Below are positions 43,864 to 56,953 of a stretch of 64,000 bases of DNA, piece after piece. Numbering within the stretch: the first letter of the stretch is position 1; every line of letters starts with the position of its first letter. This stretch comes from Selaginella moellendorffii (lineage: Eukaryota; Streptophyta; Lycopodiopsida; Selaginellales; Selaginellaceae), in assembly GCF_000143415.4 (NCBI RefSeq), contig NW_003314341.1:770394-834393 (forward strand). The letters run 5' to 3'. The position numbers were made by a program, and so were the translations under genes. The notes beneath the pieces are model-generated. The model had not been told where the DNA came from. It made no database searches and worked only from the letters and a program-made list of their open reading frames with translations.

Positions 43864-46800
43864 ATGGCGGATGGCTGGAGCTCCGATGGGCACAAGCGGC
43901 GTGGGAGGGCCAAGAAGGCAAAAGCCGATCCAACGTCTCCACGTCCTGGCACCCTTGACGCGTTCCTGCGCCCTAGGGTTTCTTCAGCTCGAGTTGAAAG
44001 TGATGCAGTTGTAGCGAGCCCAGGAGTCGACAGCAATGGGGGTTCTTCACCAAATGCAAGCCAAGCGGAGGTGAAGACTCGCGATTCTCTGGAGAGCACA
44101 CAGATGGAGGATGGCGCAAAGAAGGCAACGTCTCCCCTGCGTCCTAGGGTTTCTCCAACTCAAGGTGAAAGCGATCCGAGCCCAGGAATCGAAGGTTCTT
44201 CACCGAATGCCAGCCAAGCGGAGGTGAAGATTCGCGATTCGATGGAGAGCACACAGATCGACAGCGTGGGCAATGAGAATGCAATGGAAAATGGTAGGCT
44301 GGACTGGATTATCATACCAAGTTTGTTCTACCTCAACATTTCTTGCGCTCGCAGGTTTTTATCCTCTTTGGTCCACGAGGTTGAGGAAAAGGAAGTCCAA
44401 TGTTGTCGATGCCGAGGAACCTGTCAATACCGAGGAACCTGTCGATTCTAAGGAACCAGATGAACCAATTAGTTCTCCTCCAGTGCGGGCTTCCAAAAAG
44501 CGTCACAAGAAAAAGAAGTCCCGCGCAAAAACTAGAAAGGAAGAAATTGTGGACCGGGATTCATTGTCGTGTGCTTACGATCTGCGCAAGGAAGCACGAA
44601 TGGCCACGGAGGTAAAATCACCTTTGTTGCCTCTTTGTTCTTCCAATTTACTTAAGATCTGCAGGAATTTAATCTCTTGAGCGCTGGAAAACCTCTTCAT
44701 CCGTTTTTTCAGCGCAACAAAAAACAAGAGAGAAGTGAGGACTCGCCGATAAAGCGGGGCTCATTCTGGGACCCGTGTTTGCCATTTCACGTACTTCAAG
44801 ATACCATGGTAAGAAAGAGTCTTCTGAGCTATCACTGAACCTCTTTTCATGTTGTCTTGCAGAATGTCGACGCGGACATAAACTGGAACTCTTTCCAGCG
44901 TTCTTGTTTTGTAACATCGGCATCACAGGTTACTTCGAGTGATGACCATGACCATGGTTACTTAATTTCAAAAGACCAGAAGCTTGCTCCATCGCAACGC
45001 TTCGTATCTGATGCAGCTACCCTGGATGAAAGTTTGGAGAAAGTTCATGACTTTTTAAAGGTAGTGCTTTTATCTTTTAGAGGCTTCTACTGTAACGCTT
45101 TTTTGTGTTAGGAGTCCGGTCATAAACACTTGTCAGTGGCAAGTTTGAAGGAGAAGTATGCGGCATTGTGTTTTTTATTAGTCACTTTTAACTATGACTT
45201 GCAGATATGCGTGGTATCTAGCTAGAAATACTGATGGAGTTACTACCACGGCGAACCCTTCGTGGACATGTTTGTACCAGCCGCACTCCTCTAAACAGGT
45301 GTCTAGTTCAAGTTAAAATCTTTGCGTGCCTGATGTTCCTGCTTCTTAGTTGTGTGGAAACAGGGACTCCGTGAGTTCCTTAAGCGAGTGGCTCTCCAGA
45401 TGGAAACAGAAAATATTGTCTAGAAAGCAGGCATCATTGGACAGCGATAGAGACAGCGATGGAGACTACGAGATTGAGGATGAAGATTTACGGGACGGTC
45501 TACAAAATACCGTGCTTGTGACTGGTCCTGTCGGGGTACGTTTGATGTTGTGTTTGCTGGGATTTAAGGTGAAGCATTCTTTCAGTGTGGTAAATCTGCA
45601 GCCGTCTATGCATGCGCCAGGGAGCACGGGTTTAATGTTATTGAGGTAATGTGGTATATGTGCGAACTTCCTCTTTACCCTCTTTTCTTCTTGTAGATAA
45701 ACTCTTCAGACAGTCGCGCTGGAGCAACTATCAAGAAAAGATTTGGAGAAGCAACTCAATCTGAAGCAGTGATATGGTTTTCCGATTTGTTTTTGTTTGG
45801 TCTACAGTTCTAACGTGAATTTATTATAGCTCCGATCAAGATGGAAGAAAACCGACAATTATCTTGTTTGAAGAAATTGACACGGTATTTGAGGAGGATA
45901 AGGGATTTTTGGCGGCAATTGGCCAATTAGCAAAGTCCTCGAAACGCCCCATGGTTCTTACTAGCAACAGTACGATTTCACCGATATTTCTATGTCTCTC
46001 ATATCCGCATGTTTTGCAGGGCGTCAACCACTATTGCCACGCATGAGAAAAACTGTCATTGACTTCATAAAGCCCACCATGGACGATTTGCTAGTCCACG
46101 CATGCTTGGTAAGGTAACTTTACTAAAATATTGATGTTGAATAATTTATGTGCAGGTGTGTGCTTCAAATGGTCTATTTGGAGAGCCTTGGATCATGAAA
46201 CGCATTGTAGGATCTTGTCACCAGGACTTGCGAAAGCTAATGATGCTGCTTCAGTTTTGGGGACAGGGTGCTCTACCGCCGAGCGCAGAGCTAGAAGCGG
46301 ACCAGTCCTCAAGCATGAAGCGAAACAGTCATGAAAGAAGAATATTGCTTCCACGAGCTGCTTGGTGGGAGGATTCAGACGCCGAGTACTGCTTATTGCC
46401 GGAGTTGGTTCCTCTGAGCTTCCCTTGCTCTCAGTCATACTTAGTAGCCGGGAAATTATCAGAAGCAGTTCAGAAAGCTGAAAAAATTGCCACCTTGCAT
46501 GCTGCAAAGGCAGCTGAAGAAGATGAGTCTCTACGGGCTGCTCGCAGGTCAAAAAGCTCGAAAAGGCTGGCTAAGAAAGTGGAGGCTGAATTACTTGATA
46601 CCATGGTGGTGGAAGCGGAAGGAAAACACTGTGGACCAGCTGCCATGATTAAGACTTGTGGTGCTGGGAGGCGGAAAAGACCACGAAAGACTACGAAAAG
46701 ACTGGAATGGAAGGAAGCGCGGAATAACACCGGCTTTATTAAAGATCTGGCAGAAGAAGCAGAAGGATTGATATATTGTACCACTTGTGCGACCGAAGAA

Positions 46801-47562
46801 AGCGTGACTGAAGAGTTCCCGTCGTCGTCAAACGAGCCAGTGCATCCAGTTCGAGCTCAGTGGCTAGATATGAGGAAGGGACAAAGTTCACTCTTGCGCT
46901 CCAACTCTAAATCCGTCCAGACGATGCTCAGCGTCAATGATGCCTTGGCAGCTGCTGCGGAGGCTTTTTCTTCGTGCGATATGTTGTCTCGAGTAAGTTC
47001 TGGTGCACCTTGCATAGCTTTGCTTGATTTTCTTGTTTGCTTTCTTTCAGATGGAGGAATCCCCGTGTAGTGAAATATCTCAACAGCTGACACGATGCAA
47101 CCTTTACCATCTCTTACAGGAGTGCGACGAAGCAATGCAGTTAGCTTGTCAAAGTGATGCTGCTTGTGATGGCAGGCGGTCTCTTCCTTGGCACGAGGAA
47201 AACTTCAACAAGTAAGTGCTAAGACTTAAGTTTCCTCAAGCAAATCGTGATTGTTCTCTGCAGGCTACAGACGCAAAAGTATCTCCAAGAACAGCTTTTC
47301 CTTGCAAGTCCAGAGAAGGTGAGGCATGGAATGAGTTCTGATAGCTTTGTGGACCATGTCTCATACATGGCACGCATCGTGGCTCTTGAAGAACATCAAA
47401 GAGCTGAGCTCGTCGGGCCCAGGCTTAAGAGGTACACACCTTCCATACTCTATTGGTTTTCTTAACACTTTTAGCAGATCAAGAGGCGGCTACCTATCCG
47501 ATAAGGGTGTGTCCACAGAAGGCATTCAAGCTCTTAGACAACATTTTTCTTTTAGATACTGA
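43864..47562 (+). CDS. ATAD5: ATAD5/ELG1 homologue, RFC-like PCNA unloader large subunit
   Basis: Large subunit of the alternative clamp loader that removes PCNA after replication. Exons: 43864-44293, 44355-44611, 44665-44808, 44863-45060, 45112-45155, 45205-45298, 45350-45535, 45585-45644, 45697-45776, 45830-45969, 46020-46108, 46156-46992, 47051-47211, 47264-47431, 47478-47562 (990 aa). Walker A, VTGPVGCGKSAAVYACA, is split by an intron; then INSSDSRAG and Walker B-like IILFEEIDTVFEED with sensor VLTSNSR. The N-terminus is polar and contains a tandem duplication (about residues 36-80 and 92-131: LRPRVS ... SSPNASQAEVK.RDS.ESTQ). Exon 9's end, with donor GTTTTC at 45777, is the least certain junction. 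An alternative start is at 43801. Confidence 0.9.
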
Positions 47563-47808
47563 CGAAGTTGATTCCAGGGCCCTGGTTTAAGATCCTTTTT
47601 GTGTAATTTCGGATCTAAAATTAAATAATAATGTGATTATTAAAATAAGTTTATCTTGACCAAATTGTTGGCGGTCTACGTGGAAAAATGCCCCCTGACA
47701 ATCCTGCCTCTTAAAAAAAAAACATAGCCCTGCAGGCTGGGCAATCTGCGTTGACAGCCCTAAAATATAGTCACATTCCCGCCATTTAGGCTTAGCTGGA
47801 GTTTTAGG

Positions 47809-50800
47809 ATGTCACGGCAGCGATCACTGCTCGCGTTCTATGACAAGGATACGAGCCGGAAGCAGGGGCGGCCCAGGCGGCTGGACAATCCAATCGAGCT
47901 CGGCGATTCACAGGTCAGAACGACGAATCTTTCGATTGTGGGAGGAGCTAGGGTTTCTGACGATCAATGTAGGTGGATCAGCTCATCGAAAGCATTACAC
48001 ACAAGATGAGGTTTGTTTTATCTCTGTTTTATCACCGATGCGTTGATAGTTTTTCTTTCATTCTTCACAGGAAGCCAGTGCCTACTTCCGATAAAAGATT
48101 GGAAGTTCCTTTGGTGCCCGGTACTAAGCGCGTTCGTGACGATTTCTCGAGAGAAACCTTTGATGAGAGCAAACGCAAGAAATTGCTGGAAGCTCTTGGT
48201 GACGACGAAGGCTCGAAGCAAGGTGCTTGGGCAGAAGCTCAAGCCAAGTTTGAGTGGATGCAACCATCAAACATTCGCGATGGAAATGGAAGGAATCACA
48301 GTGATCCCTTGTTCGACGTCAGGACCGTCCACATTCCAGAGAACGTGCTCAAGAAAATGTCCGCATCGCAGAGGCAGTATTGGACAACCAAATGCCACTA
48401 CATGGATATTGTTCTTTTTTTCAAAGTGGTGAGATTACCGTCGTGAGTTTCTTTTATCACCTCGTGCTAACACAAATGACTCTTTTCAGGGGAAGTTTTA
48501 CGAGCTTTATGAACTAGATGCTGAGATCGGGCACAAAGAGCTCGACTGGAAAATGACAATCAGTGGAGTTGGAAAGTGTAGACAGGTAAATGCATACTTG
48601 GTCATCGCGTTCTCAGATTTTGCGACTCGTCTTTTGACAGGTTGGAGTGCCTGAGAGTGGAATTGAAGACGCTGTTCAGAAGCTTGTGGCTCGGGGGTAA
48701 GCTACCACAAAAGTTATTGCTTAACTTTTTCGTTTACTAGCTACAAAGTCGGACGAATGGAACAAGTAGAAACTTCAGAGCAAGCCAAGGCTAAAAGAGG
48801 TCCAAATGCCGTAAGTTTTCATCAGTTTTTGGACTTCTTTTTTGACAATCTAAGCCTGTCCAGATGGTAGAGAGAAAGCTTGTTCAGGTAGTCACGCCTT
48901 CAACACTCACGGACGGGATAATGAAACCGGAAGCCATTCACTTGCTAGCAGTGAAAGAGGTACTGGTGTATTTTAAACTTCTCAGTGTGCTTGAGCGCCT
49001 ATTTGCTAACCAGGAAAACTCTGGGCCAAGCGCTGTAATTTATGGGTTTGCTTTCGCTGACGCTGCCGGTGGTCTTTGCTATGTCGGCTCATTCTGTGAT
49101 AATGATGCGTATTCTGCCTTGGATGCGCTCGTCATGCAGGTATGGTTTCATGGACTTCTATATTTTTTTTCGTTCACTCAGATGTAAACTGCAGATAGCA
49201 CCTCAAGAGGTGCTTTACGAAATAGGAGGTCTCTCGCCAAGTGCCTTAAAAGTGTTTCAACGCTATATTCGTCCTGGTCTGTAATCTAAACTATATCATG
49301 GATGATGTTAACATAATAGTGTTGTGCAGGGTCTTTACCACTGGTTCTTACACCTTTGCAACCAGGTGCTGACTTCCCTGAGCCAGCCACTGTTTTAGAG
49401 CTGATTAGCTCTCGTGGATATTTCCAAGAGTGCGTCAAGTGCTCTGGGCAACAGCCTGGCTTTCCAGGAGTTCTCGACACTGTTGATCATAAAGACGCTG
49501 CTATGACCGCATTGGGAGCTCTCGTATCTCATTTACACAGGATCAAGGTTCTTACGACTTGCACATTCCAAGAATTCACTTTTGCTTATGTTGAGCAGAT
49601 GGACGCGGAGATATATAATGGTGTTCTCTGTGCGTATGAACTATATTGGGGCTTTATGAGGCTTGACGGTCAGACAATAGCCAACTTAGAGTTGCTTGCA
49701 AACACAGCCAACGGAGGCAAGGCTGGTACGTTAGGGGTGTGAGAGGCGTGAGAAAATATTAAGCGTGATTTTGTGCAGGAAGCCTCATGGGATACCTTGA
49801 CAGCTGCGCAACTGCTTTCGCAAAACGTCTTCTTCGACGTTGGATTTGCCATCCACTTCAAGACACCAAAGCTATAAATCATCGTCTAGATTCAGTCGAG
49901 GAGCTTCTGTGCAATCCCGAATGTGCTGCTGAGTTGCGAGCATTACTCCGGAAGGTGCCAGATCTGGAGCGACTCAGTGCCCGCTTACGGGGATTTTCTG
50001 ATAGTTCTTTCGCTGAAGTGTTACTACCTCTTGCAAAACAGGCATTTCAGCGGAGGGTAAAGTTCCAAATATGTTTGTTTTCTTTTTGCTGACCCTGTTC
50101 GACTGAGCTGCAGTTGAAGACATTGTGCCTTGCTGTTTCGGGACTTCTGCGTGCTTACCAGGTCCTCGAGTGCCTTAGGCAGATGCCCGCGAAGGCACGT
50201 CTTCTACGTCGAGCTTGTAAGCTATTAAAGGTGAAGAGCAGCATCGAATGTCTGTGGAGCATGGAACCAAAGCTCGACATGGAGAAACAGTCTTTGAACA
50301 CAGACCAGGTCCTCTTTTCTCATTTAGACCCTTTCTCTCACGTCGTGTTTGGCCGCAGGACGAGGACGAGGAAACGCAAAGAAAGACTTTGAGCTGGATG
50401 ATACTCGAGTTTAACAAGCATCAGCGCCATTGGACAGCCATCGTTGATGCATTGAGCTACATCGACGTGCTAATATCTTTCGCAGCCGCTAAACGAGCAG
50501 CAGAAGGGCCGACATGCCGTCCGACGTTCGTTGCTGCTGATCAAGGCGTTGCTGTTTTGGAAATGCAAGGCCTATGGCATCCATTTGCAGCAGCAGGCAT
50601 GGGTGGGACTTTCGTGCCAAACGACATAGCACTGGGCCTTGGTAAGCCTCGAGCGATACTTCTCACAGGACCAAACATGGGCGGGAAATCTACATTGCTC
50701 AGAGCAACGTGTGTGGCTACTCTCATGGCACAAGTAAGAAGTTCCCTTACTTTTTTGCTTTATTCTTTCTTTTCTTTTTTTTCCTTTGCACAGCTTGGCT

Positions 50801-51573
50801 GCTATGTTCCAAGTGAATCGTGCACGCTATCCCTCGTCGACACCATATTCACTCGTATTGGAGCTCGTGATAGAATCATGTCTGGCGAGAGTAAGCTACA
50901 TAATACTTTCTTTTATTCAGGACCAATATGCTTATGCCAATTCTCGCCCAGGCACATTCATGGTCGAATGCGCAGAAGCTGGGTCCATCCTCTGCAATGC
51001 AACTAGCAACTCGTTGGTGGTACTGGACGAGCTTGGCCGGGGAACCTCCACTTTTGATGGTTACGCTATAGCTTATGCGGTGAGGTTGAAAGAAGTTCTC
51101 CTTCCATCTTGTCGGCTTATAAGAGCGTGTTCTTCACTTCGCGGCAGGTTTTCCGGCATCTGGTGGAAGCAGTGGGATGCAGGCTAGTGTTTGCGACGCA
51201 TTACCACCCGCTGACACAGGAATTCTCTGGGCATCCATCTGTGAGCCTCCAACACATGGCCTGCTCGTTTGACAGCAGCTCTAGCGACAGGCAACTGGCG
51301 TTCTTGTACAAGCTGAGAGCCGGTGCCAGTTCTGCAAGCTATGGTCTCCAAGTCGCTCTTCTCGCCGGGATCCCGGCCTCGGTTGTCGACGCTGCGAGGG
51401 GTGCTAGCGAGCTCATTGCTCCGCGGCTCCGAGGCTTTAGCAGCAGTGGCATGCTAAACTGCTGGCTGCGACGGGTTTGCTCCATGGCCATGGACAGTGG
51501 TTCCATTGCTGGTGCTCAAGAAGATTACAAGTCGTTGCTAGGCCTGTGGAGCGAGCTCCAAACCGCTCTGTAA
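47809..51573 (+). CDS. MSH7: DNA mismatch repair protein MSH7 (plant-specific MutS homologue)
   Basis: Partner of MSH2 (MutS-gamma) in mismatch recognition. Exons: 47809-47913, 47973-48010, 48071-48428, 48490-48585, 48641-48696, 48741-48810, 48864-48959, 49014-49139, 49195-49276, 49330-49547, 49599-49725, 49779-50056, 50114-50308, 50359-50733, 50794-50890, 50952-51079, 51148-51573 (956 aa). N-terminal PCNA box QRSLLAFY (residues 4-11). The mismatch domain has [26 protein letters not shown] and [19 protein letters not shown], the MSH7 rather than MSH6 reading. ATPase: [15 protein letters not shown] (Walker A), STFMVECAE signature, [16 protein letters not shown] (Walker B), FATHYHP. The extra linker of MSH6 and its Tudor domain are absent. 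Lies 247 bp after ATAD5 on the same strand. Confidence 0.95.
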
Positions 51574-54424
51574 GTATGTATGCTTATCCTGGTTGTTTCC
51601 AGCTATGAGCACAAAGGCAAGATTAGAATCTCCTGACAAGATAAAGCTATGTTCCTCAAGTAGCTATGGTACGAGATACTAAGATAATGAGTACTGTGGG
51701 TGAGAAAATTGATACATTGGCTAAAAAGTGGCAGTCCTAGGACTGGGGCAGATGCCAAAATACTTCCTCAGCATCTAGTTCATAAACTCATGAACTTCCC
51801 TTGCACTGGGTCATGTGGAACTTTTAATATCTCACCACTTTGAAGAAAAGAGGCATTTGGTTATCCAAATACCGCCTCTAGAATGTGGACGGTCCTGATA
51901 TCAAAATGTTTGATGGTTGCATCCACTCAAACTTGGGTTGAGCGCACTTTTGCTTTAAGCCTTCATTCACCAAGAACTTTGGACAGGAATTTCTTTCTAT
52001 TGTTCTCATGGTTATGGTTTGGATTTTTAATTGTGCATATAATTTGAACATACATGTTTTGACGTGATTCTGTCAAAGTATAGTTATGAAACCGGAAACT
52101 CCTCAAAGTCCGAGTCACTCTTGAAGTGATTCAAAAGCATCTTCATTTGCATTTGCGTCTTAAAGCAATGCCTTGAGTGTACTGCCTTGAGTGTAGCAGC
52201 AGAAGATGCTGACCGAGGCATCTATTGCCATCGCACTGCTCACATCCTTCTCTAGGATAGAAAACATCCCCCAACCAATATGTCCGAGCTAGGGAAAATA
52301 ATTATTAAGTCTTGTCTAGAGTTGCCAAGAATAGAGGACACAAAGTTTCGATACCCCAAAGCAATAGTCATTCCCAAGCTGTTGCTCTGAAAGAGCTCTC
52401 CATGGATAACTACCTCTCCCCAAGACCAGGCATTTGTAAAACCCTGGATAAAGGAAAGCTGCAATGCCTCTATCTGCTTGCTTGAAAATACCCTCTTCAG
52501 AAACAATTCCCACAGATCCGAAACTGTGGCTTCTTGGATCCCCCAAGCTCAAACTGAATAGTAAAATCAGATGCATCAACTCTCAGCTTCCTCAGAAAGG
52601 ATTTGACCACCTCCACTCATCGAAGGCCTGCCAATGAGAGCCTCTCTCACCCTGGACATTCCTGGTGAGTTGTATCAGGTTCCTTCCAAGCTCGCCGTCC
52701 ATAAGGGCCAATGCCAGTATCTTACGGGCTGTGGATCAGCATCCTGGGAGCTAGGCCAATGCCGCCAGAAGATGTAATTAAGAGTGCTCATTTGAATTCT
52801 AGGTTTAGTAGTGGCCATAATTGGCAATGGGGCTGCTTTTTTCCCAAGCGAGAATGGCAAGAATGATTATGTGGAGTATGGAATCGCTCATGCCCAGATG
52901 CTTGCCAGGGAAATCAATCATATGGTAAGAGCTTCTTGTATTTCACTTGTTCAATCCTGTCTGGAAAATGCCAATTGTTGACAAGAATACTGTGCTGTTT
53001 CAGATGCATACCAGTGGGTGCAAATTAAATCAGTTTGTGATCTTAGCCATGGAGATTTCAGGGTAAGGAAAGCCTGCCACACTCAGGAAATCAAGAGATC
53101 AATCTTGAGCTCAAAGTATATGCCTTAGGATGTAGTGGGAGCATATCTTGAGTAGCCTTTCCTTTTTCCTTTCTGTTAGAACATTTATACTAACTCTACC
53201 CATTGTTGAAATGCTAGGGTTGGTAAAGGCTTAAAATTGTACTATTTGGTTCATTGAATGTATAAGCCTTATGCTGCAACATGATTTGCTTAAATATATT
53301 AAACTTCACAGAAAGTAAGCAAATGGCAAATTGCAATTCAAGACTTATGTAGTGCATTTGAAATTTGGAGCCAAACTCTAAGCTTGTTGCATTACAAAAG
53401 AAGGGTTTAATACACACTTAATATCCCTTATGAGCACCAACTCCCCATATTCAACTCTTGTATGCAAAACGGTGTCAAAAGAGGTTTGACATAATTTCAG
53501 CATGCCAGTGGCCTAACCCGAGAAATAGGGTATTCTACCGACTAGAGCAGCATGGAGCTTAGGCTTAGATCTAAGCCGAATGCAAAACAAGGAGTGACAC
53601 AGCCTAGTGGGAGCTAAACTAATATCTCAAGTGGTCAGCCATGTATAAGACATAAATCCCTAAGCCCTAAAGTGGAGTAGAAAGTAGTGGTCAAAGTGGA
53701 AGTCCAGGGAAGTTTTGAGCTGCTGTCTCACCAGGGCCACAAGTGAAAGCTATGGCTAGACAAAGAGGGGACCACTTAGTTAGAAATTCACTCACAAGAG
53801 TCTCTCAAACCTAACCAACAAACAAAGTAAGAGCATCGCTGCCTAGCTCTCCTGTGAAGTCAACAGAATCTCAACTCAAGAGCAAGACTTCTCTTAGTCA
53901 CCAGCCTGACTGCAAGCCCCAGCCACTAGTGCTGCAACAATGTATGCTGTAGCAGATAGAAGAAGGAATGCTGCAGTGGGATCCCTGAGCCTTTGTAGAG
54001 GCTCTACGAGATGCCACTCAGGACGAAGTGCAGCTCCACCAAGACATCCTCACTGCAGAGGTATGGCACCAAGAGACAAACCCCTTGGGGGAATCCTTGG
54101 CCCCATCTGTCGCAAATGTGACTTCGGGTATCGAAAGTTACTTATCGGCTAGTCCTTTCGGATATTCTTTTCTTACTGCCATGATAGCAGGAGGTCGGTA
54201 TTGCTGGACCCATTATTAGTTTCCCACTTGTGTTAGTTGAGAAACTGGTCAATGACCGTGTACTTAGACCAGATAAACATAAGGTAGGAACCCTATGTGT
54301 TTCTTGCTAAGCATACTCGGCTTGGTTTGAGAAACTCCTGTTATTGGCTTGCACTTGCTAGTATCAAGAACCCCTGCGATATTGAGATTGGTCCCTCAAT
54401 ATCGCTAGATGATAGCTTACCATT
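51574..54424. other. gene-free stretch downstream of MSH7
   Basis: Starts with the MSH7 3' UTR. No ORF with family resemblance is seen. Composition and codon pattern resemble old retrotransposon internal sequence; one short open stretch (54028-54180, QDILTAEVWHQETNPLGES) could be a gag-like scrap. No terminal repeats were found in it. Confidence 0.4.
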
Positions 54425-55936
54425 GTGAGACACAAAATCCCTAGGCCCCCAAAGTGGAGCCAAAAGGTCGAGAGCGGGAGTGGAACTCCCAACAAAGTGC
54501 TCGAGGAACGAGCACGAGGTGAGGCTCCAAAAAGGGACCCCAAAGGGACCAACACATGACACGTGGAAGTGTTTGAGATGGGCCCAAGATGGAGTTTGAG
54601 ATGGAGTCCGAGATGGACCCGAGTTGGAGTCTGAGATGGACCCGAGTTGGAGTCCGAGGTGGAGTCCGAGATGGAGTCCGAGATGGACCCGAGATGGAGT
54701 CTGAGATGGAGTCCGAGATGGAACTGAGATGGAGTCCGAGATGGACCCGAGATGGAGTCTGAGATGGAGTCCGAGATGGAACTGAGATGGAGTCCGAGAT
54801 GGACCCGAGATGGAGTCCGAAGTCAAGACCGAGACCGGGACCGAGACAGAGACCGAGATCGGGACCGAGACCGAGACCGAGGCCGAGTCTGAGTCTGAGT
54901 CTGAGTCTGAGTCTGAGTCTGAGTCCAAGATCAAGTCTAAGAGGGTGAAAGCCCAAAGCGTTCGTCTCCCAGACCCTGGGGGGTTTGGTGAGCTCCAAAA
55001 GTATAGTAGGGGGAGGACTGTAGTGGAGCCAATTTGGCCAGGAAAGGCCAATTTGGCCCAGGAAGGCTGTACCCAGTGTTGGGTGATGAGCTGCCCACTG
55101 GGAAGTCCAAGACTAGAGTGAACATGGACCGACAAGCGGGGTAGCTTGGTGAAGTGTTCAAGAGCCGGCTCTAGTTCCCCCGAGAGATTGATTGGCCGAT
55201 GCTCCTAGTCCAAGTGTGGGTGGCACTACCTACTTGGATACCTGGCATGGCTCAACGGAACCTCGCTCTAAGCCCATGGCTAGAGCACCTAAAGGCGAAA
55301 GGTGGGGACAGTACCCATGAGGCTTGCGTAAGGCCACGGTGTTCCGAAATGTTGTCCCAAAGTCCCAAACGGTGAAAGGGAGGAGGAGCAGTCCTCTAGT
55401 GTAGTGACCAAGGATACGGTCACATGGTGAGGAAGTCCCAAAGGATAGTGGGACTTAGAGGTCAGGCCTGCGGGCCTTGATTTAGTGGCAGTGTTGGCGA
55501 ACACGACCATGGACAAAAAGGGACTTGGTGGAGACTGGAAAAGAGTTGTCGGGGAAGGCTATTCCCCATGTCTGCGGGCATCTTAAGGATGCTAAGGGGT
55601 AGATCTGGGATGATTTCTCATGAACGGATGGCCCAGTCTTTGAGAGATGGGACTAGGATGCAGGTGGCATTAGACCACCGGTGTGACCAGGGTGAATGGG
55701 CATGGCCTTAGCATAACGGGCCGATATGTCGGTGGTACCTTGGGGTGTCGGTCATGGGATCGGACACGTAGAGCACTTGGACCAAGTGCAAAGGTTGAGT
55801 GGCATGGATGCTATTCTCGGGGCTAGCAAGCCCCAAATCCTGAATGGGACTTATGGAGGTTGTGAGTGAGACTCCTCCTAGTGGTTGGAGGTGTGGTTAA
55901 GTGACTAAAGTAGAATAGAAAATTTAGTAGCTTACA
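54425..55936 (+). repeat. LARD-type LTR, copy 1 (opposite orientation)
   Basis: Begins TGTGAGACACAAAATCCC and ends GTAGCTTACA. Over most of its length it is the reverse complement of 56954-58768. It contains a 12-bp satellite (about 54574-54812, GAGATGGASYCC units) and a 6-bp satellite (about 54813-54930, ACCGAG/TCTGAG units). The flanks ACCAT and GGCGA do not match, so it is not a clean solo LTR. Confidence 0.82.
54574..54930. repeat. 12-bp and 6-bp satellite arrays inside LTR copy 1
   Basis: Left part: about 19 units of a 12-mer GAGATGGACCCG/GAGATGGAGTCC. Right part: about 19 units of a 6-mer (GACCGA, later GTCTGA). The same two arrays occur in inverted form at 57970-58545. Confidence 0.9.
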
Positions 55937-56953
55937 GGCGATGAGATTTCTGTCTTTTTGCGCCGGATCATAACATTAGGCCACTAGTATGCCGAAATAG
56001 CGCCAAACTCTATTTGGATCCATTTTGCGTACTGGTCCTGGCATTAGGATGCTAGTTGCTCTAGGACTATTCTAAGTTGCTCCAAGCTCCTATCCTTTTG
56101 CTCCTTGGGCTGTATGCTCGGGAGTTCATTGTGATACATATATCATATCCATGTGATAATGAGCAATATGTTTATGAAGTTGCTTGGTTAAATGATGATC
56201 AATGCCAAAATGGTTGATAGTGAAGCTAGTCTACTTGCATAAAGTGGCATTGACTAAATTCTCTATAGTGGTCTATTATGCTAAGTTTAAGTTGGTTCTT
56301 TGTTCCTTGGGGGTTTGCCCATTAAGGTGTTAGAAAGGGTTATAGCATTCACTTGCTATGGCTTGTTGGTTTATCCGTTAATACTTGGAGTAGATTGTTG
56401 GATGGAGAAAATGTGTAATTAAGGCATTGATATCACTAGCACTTGTGTTAGTGAAAGCGACATTGTTATTTCAAGTGATGAGGAATTTCCTTAAACCTTG
56501 ATTTTTAATGCCATTTTTCTTGTCAGTGTTTTGGCTTCACATTAGATTTTGAAGGTGATTGAAGAAAAGTGTTAGTGCAATGTGGATATCCAAAGATATG
56601 TTCTTCATGATCAAGCCTTAAATGTTCACTTTACACTTTGCGGATGTCAATGTTGGATGTTGGAAGTATGGGCAAAGATGTTCGATGCTTTAGCATATTG
56701 TTGGGTCATGAGAATTGGTGTTGAAGTGAACCTATGTGAAGTGTAAATAGGAGAAACTTGGTTAAGTCTTGAAAGTTTGTATTCCTAGACTGAGAGTCAT
56801 TCTTTTTTTAGGATGGAAACTTTTTCACAAATTTTCTTCGACTTTTCCAATGGTTGATCTGTTGATCACTTTACCCGAAAAGCATTATGTTTTTGCAAGG
56901 AAGTACAAACTAGTGAAGGGGTTGGAGTTGGCTTCGGTTAGTTTAGACCTTAG
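55937..56953. other. 1-kb spacer between inverted LTR copies
   Basis: No gene. Its first 40 bases (CTTTTTGCGCCGGATCATAACATTAGG region, 55950-55977) resemble the 3' end of the LTR of element B (GCACCGGATCATAACA) and a damaged primer binding site, so a second retrotransposon family is juxtaposed here. The rest is AT-rich and unrecognised. Confidence 0.5.

Noticed and set aside
54574-54930. CRISPR-like array
   Set aside because: Units are 6 and 12 bp with no spacers, in a plant nuclear context; simple satellites.
55937-56953. Whole 54425-58768 region as one intact element with terminal inverted repeats (DNA transposon)
   Set aside because: The inverted ends are long LTRs that also occur in direct orientation at 63249, with primer binding site and polypurine tract; no transposase or matching TSD is present.
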